This document shows positions 1 through 8,342 of a DNA stretch of 18,627 nt, piece after piece. Under the pieces are notes generated by a model. The model was not told the origin of the DNA. It did not search any database and was given only the letters and a program-made list of their open reading frames with translations. The position numbers were made by a program, and so were the translations under genes. How positions within the stretch are numbered: the stretch's first letter is position 1; every line of letters starts with the position of its first letter. Origin of the DNA: Chrysochromulina tobinii (taxonomy: Eukaryota > Haptophyta > Prymnesiales > Chrysochromulinaceae). The DNA is taken from the NCBI GenBank assembly GCA_001275005.1, contig JWZX01000601.1:1-18627 (forward strand), read 5' to 3'.

Positions 1-257
1 CCTAGCCGCCTCCTCCGCAGCCTCCGCATGCGACGCCTCCGACGATGCCTCCGCCGCGCCCCCGCCCGCCCTCGCCTATAGCCCTCGCCAGTCGTCACCC
101 CCGCCTAACCCCCGCCTCCGCGCCCACCTAATAGTATAAAGCTATAAACGCCCACCTCCCGCCCGCCTCGCCGCCTGTCGGCGCCCCCAGCTCGACCGAC
201 CAGCTCGTTAAGGACGTTAACCAGCTCGACGACGATGAGGAGGCACTAAGCCCCAGG
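1..257. other. C-rich low-complexity flank with tandem TATAAA
   Basis: No gene is visible. The first ~120 bases are a CCGCC/CCTCC-type low-complexity tract. Two TATAAA hexamers lie close together at 135-140 and 143-148. They could be a core promoter, but they are more than 400 bases upstream of the nearest credible start (561), so this is weak. A 5' exon or UTR of the next gene cannot be excluded. Confidence 0.35.
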
Positions 258-309
258 CCATACCATACCATACCATACCATGCCATGCCATACCATGCCG
301 TACCATGCC
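258..309. repeat. CCATA/CCATG pentanucleotide microsatellite
   Basis: About ten head-to-tail copies of CCATA occur, several changed to CCATG or CCGTA towards the 3' end. The decay towards one side is typical of an ageing microsatellite. It directly abuts dispersed-repeat copy A. Confidence 0.9.
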
Positions 310-428
310 TGTCTACAGGCGAGGTGGTTGCACGGGTTCAGACCCGGCGGGTTGACCCGGAGTATTGTACATGTAATACAATGTATGGCGACTCTCAACC
401 GTGTCTGTGCGCGCGGCACGCGTTACAC
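305..428 (+). repeat. Dispersed repeat, copy A
   Basis: This segment aligns collinearly with the reverse complement of 14369-14495. Shared blocks in order are AGGTGGTT, TGCAC(G/A)GGTTCAGACCCGG, TTGACCCG, ATGGCGACTCT, AACCGTG, CTGTG, GCGCGG and GCGTTACAC, with small indels between them. It ends 132 bases before the Sec14-like start codon. Copy B sits upstream of the JmjC gene in the same gene-relative orientation. The GGTTCAGACCC block is close to, but not a match for, a pol III B box. Whether it is a mobile-element remnant or a promoter module is unknown. Confidence 0.75.
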
Positions 429-512
429 GTCGCGAGCATGAGAATGAATCGAGGGCAACGTGTGCGAGGTGTTGCCCTTCATTTGAGATTGCGTGTTGGT
501 GTGCATGCGTCA

Positions 513-534
513 TGTGTATTCACATGAATACACA
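513..534. promoter_or_regulatory. Perfect 10-bp-arm palindrome upstream of Sec14-like gene
   Basis: Arms TGTGTATTCA (513-522) and TGAATACACA (525-534) are perfect inverted complements separated by two bases. The site lies 26 bases before the ATG at 561. It could be a dimeric transcription-factor site or a hairpin in the 5' UTR. The palindrome is seen in the sequence; its role is inferred. Confidence 0.55.
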
Positions 535-560
535 CAATACCGAAAACGAGAATCGAGTTC

Positions 561-1775
561 ATGTCGAATCCCGTCGCGATCGCGGTCGGCAACTCAAGCT
601 GGCTGACGGCATGGGAGAACATGCCCTCGCGCGATGACACGACTTTCTGTTTCTCGCTCCTCCTCATTTTCTGCCTCTCCTTCATTGCGACGCTCACCAG
701 CCAGCAGAGGTCAAAGCCCGAGCATTCGCTGGACCCTGTCCCCGTGACTCACGTGCCGCCGACGTTGAAAACCCCTGCGAAGGACGAGTCGGTGACCAAG
801 CGGTCGCCGCCGGCCACGCCTAGCACTGCTGCGTCCGTGCATCGGGCGCTCGAGCCAGTCCTGTACACGCTTCCAACGGAGAAGAGCGCCGCTCCGATGC
901 ATTGCGAGCCCAAGCAGGCGCCGAGTGGTGCCCTGGCTGACAAGGTGATGCGTGACGTGAAGGCGCTGCGCGCGGCCATCGAGCAGCGCAAGGGCGGGTG
1001 GAGAAATGAGGTGCGTGCCGAGGCCGAGGCGCAGCTCGACGACTTCTCTCTGGCGCGCTGGGTCATCGGCCAGTTTCCGGTGCCGCCCCAGGATGCCTTC
1101 GAGCAGGCGATGAAGTGGCGCGTCGAGCACCAGGTGGCCCAACTCTACCGGGAGTTCCACCCGCTCGCCCGCCAGCAGCCCGGCGCCAGCGAGCGCCAGC
1201 GGTGCGTACACGGGCACTTCTACGGTGGCATCGGCGGCGTCGCGCGCGACGGCACCCCGTACATCATCGAGCGGATGGGCAAGGCGGACTTTCAGGGCTA
1301 CGGTAGGCAGCGAAATGGGACCGAGCTCATGAAGCAGGCGTACATTGCGCACCTTGAGACCCTCACGCGATGCGTGCGCGCAACCTCGGCAGAGCAGGGC
1401 CGCTTAGCGATGGGCATCGTGGTGATCGACACTTCAGGCGTGGGCCCCTCGCTGGTCTGGTCTGGAGGCGTGGCGTTCGTCCAGTTCGCGGCCAAGATGG
1501 GGCTCGCCAACTTTCCCGAAGGCACTGAAGAGGTCTTCCTGGTCAATGCGCCCGGCATCGTCGCACGCCTCTTCGGTATCATCTCGCCGCTGCTCCCGGC
1601 GGACACAGCCAAGAAGGTCAAGATAGTCTCGGCGGCGAACACGCGCGCGGCGCTCGAGCACAGAATTGACCGCTCCCAGATCCCAACGTTCCTCGGCGGC
1701 GACAAGTCTGAGGCAGAGCTCGGCTTCCCCGGCGTCCGGCCAATGCCCAGGGAGACCCCTTTCGCCTTACCGTAG
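561..1775 (+). CDS. Sec14-like CRAL-TRIO lipid-binding protein with N-terminal membrane segment
   Basis: The 404-residue protein has a hydrophobic segment at about residues 28-46, which looks like a signal anchor. A Pro/Thr-rich linker follows to ~125. A CRAL-TRIO N-terminal-like helical region occupies ~130-195 and ends in a typical KWR motif. The CRAL-TRIO lipid-binding domain spans ~215-382. Family hallmarks are the GTPYIIERMGKAD strand (231-243), the VIDTSGVGP strand (288-296), FLVNAPGIVARLFGIISPLL (326-345) and the terminal IPTFLGG (374-380). Sec14 proteins bind and exchange phosphatidylinositol and other hydrophobic ligands between membranes. A fixed N-terminal anchor is unusual for the soluble members and suggests action at one membrane. 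The frame is intact and ends soon after the domain, with no GOLD domain. Confidence is high for the fold and low for the ligand. Confidence 0.85.
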   Translation: MSNPVAIAVGNSSWLTAWENMPSRDDTTFCFSLLLIFCLSFIATLTSQQRSKPEHSLDPVPVTHVPPTLKTPAKDESVTKRSPPATPSTAASVHRALEPVLYTLPTEKSAAPMHCEPKQAPSGALADKVMRDVKALRAAIEQRKGGWRNEVRAEAEAQLDDFSLARWVIGQFPVPPQDAFEQAMKWRVEHQVAQLYREFHPLARQQPGASERQRCVHGHFYGGIGGVARDGTPYIIERMGKADFQGYGRQRNGTELMKQAYIAHLETLTRCVRATSAEQGRLAMGIVVIDTSGVGPSLVWSGGVAFVQFAAKMGLANFPEGTEEVFLVNAPGIVARLFGIISPLLPADTAKKVKIVSAANTRAALEHRIDRSQIPTFLGGDKSEAELGFPGVRPMPRETPFALP

Positions 1776-2391
1776 GTCAAGATAGGCGAAGGTCAAGATA
1801 GGTCCCTTCGCCTTGCCGTGGGCAGCCCTAAGGCAGCCCGGCCGACTCAGCACGTCGAGCGCGCGCAAACTCTTACGCAAACTCTCACTCTCAAATCACA
1901 GTTCTAGACGTGCACTTTCTAGGTGGGCGGCTCTCGTTCGCCGTTGGCCCGGAGGGGCGGAAAACGCTGATTCAATACGCGTACGCAGATTGCAGTTGCA
2001 CGCTGGTCGCCTTATCGAACACCGGGTCTGCACGGCACCGATAGCACGATCGTGTCTTTTTGACCTTTGACGGGTCTCACGGCCACGCGGCTCACATGGT
2101 ACAACCACGGATCACGGTAGTCGGTACCTCAACATCCATTGGCTGCCGCTGCGCTGATGGTGCCTCGTCGCACACAACTCTCGGACACGTCGGGCCGCGC
2201 AGCGCGCACGGTGGTCGTGGACAGCCGCACAACCGGGACACGCATCACACCGAGGACCATCACACACGCCTCAAACTGGTCATTGCTCGTTGTGACGTTG
2301 CCAACAGTAGGCACACCCCCCGACGCCTCCTGACCGCTACCACACTTACCGTCCGCTCTCACCCTATGGTGGCTGTAGCGGCGCTCGCTCG
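1776..2391. other. Convergent 3' intergenic region
   Basis: This lies between the ends of the Sec14-like (+) and EH-scaffold (-) genes, so it should hold both 3' UTRs. Small direct repeats are present: GGTCAAGATAGG at 1775-1786 and 1791-1802, and TTCGCCTT(A/G)CCGT at 1761-1773 and 1807-1819. The first pair starts at the Sec14-like stop codon. Short open frames here show no recognisable domain. Confidence 0.5.
1864..1887. repeat. Short 12-bp tandem repeat
   Basis: CGCAAACTCTTA is followed directly by CGCAAACTCTCA. The two units differ at one base. No function is evident. Confidence 0.6.
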
Positions 2392-5091
2392 CTAGAATTG
2401 CTGGCCGGCGCGCCACACCGCGGTGATGTCAGTCACCCATGCGGTAAGCTCTTTGGAGTCCTCCGACTCGAATTTGATCGATTCGCCCGCCTTGGCGATC
2501 GGCTTGTCCTTGGGCTTGGCGCCCGGGGCTTTCACGTCCTCCTTGAGGATGATCGCAAACGACGACATCGAACTGCACATGACGCGCTGTACCTCCCTAC
2601 GCACATCGAGCGTCGCCTTGGGCGGCTTGGCGTCGCTAAAGTCCTTCTTATCGCCGTAGATGGCGACGCTGCCCGCGCCAAGGACGACCCAGCGTGGCTT
2701 CTTCTTGCCGGCCAGCTCGCACTGGAGCAGCCCACTCCGGCTCATGCCGCCCCAGTCCGCGGCCTGCTCCGGCGCGCTCATAGGCTTCTGTGCGGGCGCG
2801 CCGGGCAAACGCACCGACATCGGGCCCTGAATGGATCCGAAGCCGGGGGCTTCCAGCGGCGGTGCGCCCCACTGGCCTCCTCCGAAGCCGCCCGGATGCG
2901 CTGGCTCGCCACCGTTGCCGCCGATGAAGCCGAAGGCAGAGCCGCCGCCGGCAGGCAAAGGCGGCAGCAAGCCACCGCTAGCGCTGCCAAAGCCGTCGCC
3001 CGGTGGAGCAAGCGTGGGCGGTACAAAGCCGCCGCCGGCCCCGGTGGCGTCTTTCCCCTTGTCCTTTGTCTCCTTCGGCGCCTTGGGCTTGCTCTTGCGA
3101 CCAAAGAAGCCACCCTTTTTCTTCTTCTCGTTCAGGTCGTCGTCGTCGTCGTCGTCGTCACCAGCTGCCTCCACGCCGGCACCGCCTGCACCTCCATCTA
3201 TCCCGCTGTGCGGGGGCAGGAGCCCACCGCCGCCACTGCCGCCACCGCCGAAGCCACCAGCGGGTGGCGCAGGCGGTAGTAAGCCACCGCCGTAGCCGCC
3301 GTAGCCGCCGGCGGGAGAAGGGCGGGCGAGCGCGGCCCGCTTTGCGCCAGAGAGCCACGATGGAGGGATCGACTCTGGCAGAGGTTGCCCCTTGAAGCGC
3401 TCGGCCGCCAGGTGCAGCGCGATCGTGAACTCTTCGAGGTCGAGCACGCCCCTCGCGTTCAGGTCACACAGCGCCCAAACGACATCGACCTCATGAGGTG
3501 GGAGATTGGCGCGCTGCATCGTCGTCTGCACCAGTGGGCGAGTGACTGGCTGCCCGTTGTTGAGACTGTCATAGATGAGCTTGTACTGCTTCGCTGCCTC
3601 CTCGCCCCACGGCATTGCAGCTGGCAGCGGCGGCGGTGGCGGCGGCGGGTTGTGTACCGTGAATTTGGGAGGTGGAGGTGGCGGGGGCGCGTCAGCGATA
3701 GGATGGCTCGCACCGAGTCCGTTTGACGGAGGCTTGTCGGCGATCGCGCCGGTGGCGAGGATGGTGTGCAGTCGCGAGCACGCCATGTGGAAGTGAGCCT
3801 TGCTCACGCTGCTGCTTGCCTGGCTCCATGAGCCTGCCCAGGCGACGCCCGTCTGTGCCGCGCCTGGGTCGAAGGCGAGACGGAGCAGTTCGAAGACAGT
3901 CGAGCGCGAGACGCCGCCATCAGAGCCACCGATCGCAGCGAGCAGGCGCTCATAGGCAGCGGTGGCGGCTGCCGAGGTGGCGGCGGCGGAAGGATCGGTG
4001 GCAGCCCCGGCGGACGCGGATTGAGGGGTGACGGGCGCGGCGCTCGAAGGGGGCGTGGCGCTCGGCAGTGGCGCTGAGGCATACCCGCCGCCATACCCGC
4101 CGCCATGCCCGCCACCGCCGCCCAGACTCATCCCGTCGAAAGTGGCCACGGGTGGCGCGGGAGCGGGCGCGGGCGCGGGCGCGGGCGCGGGTGGTGGCGT
4201 CCAGGTGGGCGGCGCGGGAGCGGGCGCGGGCGCGGGTGGTGGCGTCCAGGCGGGTGGCGGCGCGGGAGCGGGCGCGGGCGCAGGCGCGGGCGCGGGCGCA
4301 GGTGCGGGCGCGGGCGGTGGCGCGAATCCCTCGCGTGGCACCATCTGCTTGGCCGACGCAAACAGCTCGGGCGGCAGCGCACTAGGCAGCGCCATCTGCA
4401 GCTTCTTATTCCGGGTGATCATGTGGCATGCCAACGCGTACTCATGGAGATCGAGGAAACCGTCTCGGTCCACGTCGGCGAGCTGCCAGACGTGCATGAG
4501 CTGCTCGCCCGACAGGCCCGATCGGCTGAGCTGGCTCGTGGCCGCCGTCACCTTGCCCGCCTTGGCCGCGTCCGCCGCCGCGAACATGGTCTTGTACAGC
4601 GCCACATCCGCGTCTGTGAGTGTCCAAGGCCCAGGCTCGGCAGCGGGCGGCGCAGCGGGAGGCGGCGCGGCGGGAGCCGGCGCGGCGGCTGGAGGCATCT
4701 GGTAGGGCACTTGGTACGGCGCTTGGTACGGCGCTTGGTACTGTGGTGCGGCGGCTGGAGGTGCGGCTGGAGGTGCTTGGTTGAGTTGCGTCATCGCCGC
4801 CTGCAGCAGAGCGGGAGGACATGAGGTCATTTGCTCGACCTGCACGCCCGCGCGTGCGAACTGGATGAGATGCATCGCGATGCGGTGCTCGTGCATGTCG
4901 AGCTTGCCTCGTTTCTGCTGGTCCGCGAGCGCCCACACGCGTAGCAGCTGATCGCCTGCAAGCCCGAAGGCGACCCACTTTTCCTTGGCGCACATCCCGC
5001 TGAATGAGTCGGGTGCGTCTTTGAGCTGAGCAAAGATGGCGTCGTAGCGCGCGAGCGTTTCGGGAGGCGGCGGGACGTTGACGTCCGCCAT
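2392..5091 (-). CDS. Eps15/Pan1-like endocytic scaffold with EH domains and a C-terminal PH-like domain
   Basis: The protein has 899 residues. EH1 spans ~10-105 with the core RVWALADQQKRGKLDMHE. EH2 spans ~158-252 with HVWQLADVDRDGFLDLHE, a canonical Ca-binding EF loop. EH3 spans ~497-592 with VVWALCDLNARGVLDLEE. A diverged EH-like segment lies at ~372-448. The conserved Trp and Ala/Cys-Asp of the peptide-binding pocket are present in EH1-3. Linkers are Pro-Ala repeats (258-313), poly-Pro and Gly-rich tracts. An eight-Asp run (645-652) is followed by a Lys-rich patch. Residues ~783-897 look like a PH domain, with a basic KKKPRWVVL strand and a final helix around W885. EH proteins bind NPF peptides on endocytic adaptors, and the PH-like end would add membrane binding. 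No introns are needed. The first Met begins directly before EH1. Confidence 0.88.
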   Translation of the reverse strand: MADVNVPPPPETLARYDAIFAQLKDAPDSFSGMCAKEKWVAFGLAGDQLLRVWALADQQKRGKLDMHEHRIAMHLIQFARAGVQVEQMTSCPPALLQAAMTQLNQAPPAAPPAAAPQYQAPYQAPYQVPYQMPPAAAPAPAAPPPAAPPAAEPGPWTLTDADVALYKTMFAAADAAKAGKVTAATSQLSRSGLSGEQLMHVWQLADVDRDGFLDLHEYALACHMITRNKKLQMALPSALPPELFASAKQMVPREGFAPPPAPAPAPAPAPAPAPAPAPPPAWTPPPAPAPAPAPPTWTPPPAPAPAPAPAPAPPVATFDGMSLGGGGGHGGGYGGGYASAPLPSATPPSSAAPVTPQSASAGAATDPSAAATSAAATAAYERLLAAIGGSDGGVSRSTVFELLRLAFDPGAAQTGVAWAGSWSQASSSVSKAHFHMACSRLHTILATGAIADKPPSNGLGASHPIADAPPPPPPPKFTVHNPPPPPPPLPAAMPWGEEAAKQYKLIYDSLNNGQPVTRPLVQTTMQRANLPPHEVDVVWALCDLNARGVLDLEEFTIALHLAAERFKGQPLPESIPPSWLSGAKRAALARPSPAGGYGGYGGGLLPPAPPAGGFGGGGSGGGGLLPPHSGIDGGAGGAGVEAAGDDDDDDDDLNEKKKKGGFFGRKSKPKAPKETKDKGKDATGAGGGFVPPTLAPPGDGFGSASGGLLPPLPAGGGSAFGFIGGNGGEPAHPGGFGGGQWGAPPLEAPGFGSIQGPMSVRLPGAPAQKPMSAPEQAADWGGMSRSGLLQCELAGKKKPRWVVLGAGSVAIYGDKKDFSDAKPPKATLDVRREVQRVMCSSMSSFAIILKEDVKAPGAKPKDKPIAKAGESIKFESEDSKELTAWVTDITAVWRAGQQF
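3137..3160. repeat. GTC trinucleotide run encoding poly-Asp
   Basis: Eight tandem GTC units (GAC on the coding strand) encode an Asp run within the EH-scaffold gene. A length-variable microsatellite inside coding sequence is likely. Confidence 0.75.
4150..4320. repeat. GCGGGC hexamer tract encoding Pro-Ala repeats
   Basis: The plus strand carries many GCGGGC-type hexamers broken by GGTGGTGGCGTCCAG units, encoding (Ala-Pro)n and two WTPPP blocks in the EH scaffold. The tract also opens long spurious frames on both strands. Confidence 0.85.
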
Positions 5092-5731
5092 TAGAAGAAG
5101 GACTTCGCGGGGGTGTTGTCCTCAGTCGGGAGCATCGCAAACATTAACTTTCTGTGGGGAACCAGGGGAGCCGTCGCGGGCGCCTCCTTGGGGATTTGCT
5201 CCTTTCCTGTGTGATTTTAGAACATCAAGGCATCTCATTCATAGGGAGGCACGGTGCGGACGGCTCCACAGGGGGAGACGGCCCGGCGTGGGCGCCCCCA
5301 TTCACAAATGAGAAAGGTGGGGCTGGTCGCAAGAAGGTGATGATTGCATTTGATTGCAGCCATTTTTTGTTGGGTCGCGGCGGAATGGAGCAAAGTCGGA
5401 CACCTTACGGATGTCAAAACATGAGACCGCAGCGCCCAGCGGTCTGCCCCCCCGGGGGTCTCGAGACGAGTCGCTTATAAACTCTCAATCGGGAGCATCG
5501 CAAAACACAGCCTCGCGGGCTAATCCGACATCTCGAGACCTCAAGACAAGCATTCAGTTAAGATACGCAACACCTTCTCCCATCATTCTGCATCATTCAT
5601 CAATCATGCACGCTCCGTTCCATGTACTCTACCCATGTGCGGTCTTGCGCGCGCACTACCTCAAAGCCCTGCCTCAAAGTGGTGACGCCTGTGACTTGCT
5701 CATTCTTGTGACGTGTCGACGTGCACGCCCT
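5092..5731. other. Intergenic region with a separated direct repeat
   Basis: This is the upstream flank of the EH-scaffold gene and the 3' flank of the transporter gene (both on the minus strand). A CTCA(G/A)TCGGGAGCATCGCAAA(A)CA motif occurs at 5121-5143 and again at 5484-5507, in the same orientation, with one substitution and one inserted base. A perfect 10-bp palindrome GTCTCGAGAC is at 5458-5467. A TATAAA lies on the plus strand near 5475. No credible coding region is seen. Confidence 0.5.
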
Positions 5732-8121
5732 TCACCAGTTGGACATCGACATGGTAATCTCAGTTTCCTCGGCGATCTCCTCATCGATGACGGATTGGAC
5801 CGGGGCGGGGTGGGTGTGGACAACTGCGACTCGAGTCGCCTCCCGTTCCTTCTCCCGATCTCGACGCACTTGCCTTTCGTGCTTCCGCTGGAAGGAATGG
5901 CTTGGACTCCGCTCGCTCCAGTGCCGATGCCAGGCGATGGGAGGGGGCAGGAAGGAAGAGTTTGGCGTCCGAGAGCCCGATGCCGGGGTCCGAGCTCCGG
6001 ATGTCGGGGTCCATCCGCCGTCGCTCGGTGTAGCCCTTCCGGACCGACGTCCTCCGTAGGCTTCCTCATCGTCGGAGGCTGCGTACAATGCCTCGTCACG
6101 TCGTTGCTGGACACGTTTGACGACCTTCTCCGCCGCCTGCGCGGTGGCAGCCTCGAGCTGCCGCCGACTCCACAGCTCAGCCTCCTCTGCCCTCTTCGCC
6201 ATCACCTTCCAGTCGGTCCGCCAGTGGGTGAATGCTTCGTTGAGCTCGGGCTTGTTGACCCGGCTTGCTACCTTTTGCAGCAGCCGGCGGTCGTTTTTGC
6301 CGTAGGTCCACATATAAAACCAAGCCGTCCAGCCGCGCGCGAGGTCGGTGTTCATGATGCGACGCGTGACTTGCCGGCGAAGCAGCTCGATGCGTGCGGC
6401 GCGGAGGAGCGCCTCGCGATGCTTCGCCTGCTCCTCAGCGAATCGCAGGGCCACGCTGTTGACAGTGTCGGCCGCTGTCGAGAAGGTGACTTTGCTAGGG
6501 TCCTCCTCCTGAGCAAACGGCCACTTATTCTGGTAGCTCTGGCGGCCCAAGAAAACCGCGATCCCGATGAAAATGTAGAGGATGGACAGCTCGAGTAGCG
6601 GGTCGCTCCCATCCCTAAAGTAGCTGTCGGTGGTGACGAAGATGAACGAGAAGATGATCAACTGCGGGATCACCACCAGAGGGAGGAAACGAACTTTCCA
6701 GGCCCTCGGGTCATCCTCTCTGCGCCCGGCCCAGATCTGGTAGCGCAAGGCGCAGATGCCGATTCCCTGGCCGATGAACTGGACGAGGGTGAGCATCACG
6801 GTCATCGCGCCCACGACGACATCGAGATCCAAGAAGCAGAACAGTGAGGAGAGCGTACCGAGCGCGAGGAGCGACAGGGTGGGCACGCCTTCAGAGCACC
6901 CAAGGGTGGAGCGGCGGGCGAAGGCCTCGATGAATAGGCCGCTCTCCGCCGCTGCCCCAGGCAAGTACATCATACCGGCCATGTTTGAGAACACAGAACC
7001 GAAGATGACGATGCAGACAATGACGGCGGAGAAGCACGCAAACGCGCGGCCGGCGAGCTTCTCCGAAAACTGCGACACGCCGAACCGAAGGCGCGCGAGA
7101 GGGAGACGATCTGTATGAGAGAGTAATGAGAGAGGGTGCGAGGGATGGGAGTGCGCTGGGCGAGATGCGGATGGAGCGCGGGGTTCGGTCGCAGCCAAAG
7201 AACCTCCGCCACGATGTACACTGCGTCGTCGTTGGCTGCGCGAGTGGCGAAGCCGTCGTCACCACCCCACGGCAAGTAGCCGAGGATTGAGATGTAGGTG
7301 AGCATGTACACGCAGAGCAGCACGCTGCACGTGATGATGCACGACCCGGGGATAGTGCGCCGTGGCTTCTGGACCTCGCCGCCCATGGTGCAGACGTCGT
7401 AGTAGCCGGTGAAGTCATAGATGCCGAACCGGCATGCGGCACCAAGGGTGGCAATCCCGTTACGAAGCGGTTCGGGAGGCAATTGGAAATTGTCGCCGTC
7501 GAAGTTGACAAAGCCGGCGATCAGTACGTAAAGAATCGCTGCGATCGTAACCGCCCAAAGCACGTAGATCATTCGGCCCGAGTTGCCAGGCTTTTGCATC
7601 AGGATCGCCATGACCACCCAGTTCAGGCAGAAAGCCGTGAAAGACAGGGTCCAGTAATCGTTATTGCCGTGGATATATGAGGCGTAGTTGGCGATGGCGA
7701 TGAAGCCCGAGGCACAATTGGCGGGGCCGCTGATCCAGGACTGCCAAAGGAAGATGAACGCCGCCAGATCGCCCCACTTGCCCACCCCAAAGCACTCGCG
7801 TAGGTACACGTACGTGCCGCCCGAGTATGGGAAGCGTGAGCCAAGCTCTCCCCAGATCCACGAGTCGCAAAAGCATGCTAATGCGGCAATAGAGTAGCCG
7901 ATCATGGCGTGCGGACCGGGCGGATCCGTTGACGCGATGCAGTAGGGCATGGAGACAAAAGGGCCTGTGCCGAACATCATCATCGTGTTGAGCGCGCACG
8001 CCTGCGTGAAAGTGAATTTGTGGGAGTCGTCCTCTTCAACCTCTTTGCCATCTTCATCAAAGCCGTCAACGTCCTTACGTACTCGCGGCTTGTCGCCGAT
8101 GAATCTGTTGAAAATTCCCAT
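5732..8121 (-). CDS. APC-superfamily amino-acid/polyamine transporter with long Trp-containing tail (one intron)
   Basis: Exon 1 is 8121-7204 and exon 2 is 7069-5732, joined in phase 0 across the intron at 7203-7070, giving 751 residues. The transporter core is ~35-485. Hallmarks are FGTGPFVSMPY (50-60, TM1), RFPYSGGTYVYLRECFG (96-112), and GIYDFTGYYDVCTMGGEVQK (233-252, TM6 region), resembling LAT and plant/protist polyamine (PUT) transporters. Many hydrophobic segments suggest 10-12 TM helices in the plasma membrane. Residues ~497-640 form a charged helical tail with spaced tryptophans (GWTAWFYMW, FTHWRTDW). A Ser/Thr-Pro-rich end with TPTSGARTP-type repeats follows. The start at 8121 (MGIFNRF) is chosen because the acidic N-tail and core follow it. 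The open frame continues to 8286, but that part looks like 5' UTR. Substrate is unknown. Confidence 0.82.
7070..7203 (-). other. 134-bp GT-AG intron in the transporter gene
   Basis: On the minus strand the donor is GCGGAG|GTTCTTTGG and the acceptor is GTGTCGCAG|TTTTCGG. Removing it joins DDAVYIVAE to FSEKLAGRAF, which restores the permease core in one frame. Without splicing, each exon's frame runs into unrelated low-quality sequence. Another AG (CATACAG, ending at 7108) follows a better pyrimidine tract, but no GT donor gives the matching phase. Confidence 0.75.
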
Positions 8122-8342
8122 AGCTGTCAAGCAAGCCGTCAAGTGAGTCGCCTTAGAGACGCCCTGGCCGAGTGCCAAGAAGAATGCATCCTTAAAAGGA
8201 TTGTTTCGAGGCTTGCATGCGGGCCCAAGTGATCGCATAGAAGATCGCCGTGAACTCCTTCGCGCGCGCTGGGGCAAGCACTTCATATCACATCACATCT
8301 ATCACCTCTCCGCGTGCGTGGCTGCGCACGAACACGATCGGC
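8122..8342. promoter_or_regulatory. Divergent promoter region (transporter / SET gene)
   Basis: This 221-bp interval separates two divergent start codons. It contains an ATCCTT/AAGGAT inverted repeat at 8188-8201. On the minus strand, just before the transporter ATG, GCTTGCTTGACAG resembles a splice acceptor, so a 5' UTR intron is possible. No canonical TATA box was found. Confidence 0.4.

Noticed and set aside
333-361. Pol III B-box-like GGTTCAGACCC inside the dispersed repeat, suggesting a tRNA-derived SINE
   Set aside because: A key position differs and no convincing A box or oligo-A/T tail was found in either copy; kept only as a possibility.
2398-3279. 293-residue plus-strand frame
   Set aside because: It is antisense to the EH scaffold; its Val and Arg runs are the complement of Asp and Pro/Gly repeats.
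4028-4705. 225- and 239-residue Gly/Ala- and Arg-rich plus-strand frames
   Set aside because: They are produced by the GCGGGC tract that encodes Pro-Ala repeats on the other strand.
5354-6598. 414-residue open frame on the plus strand
   Set aside because: It is antisense to the transporter's second exon and has no domain-like sequence; GC-rich coding DNA opens such shadow frames.
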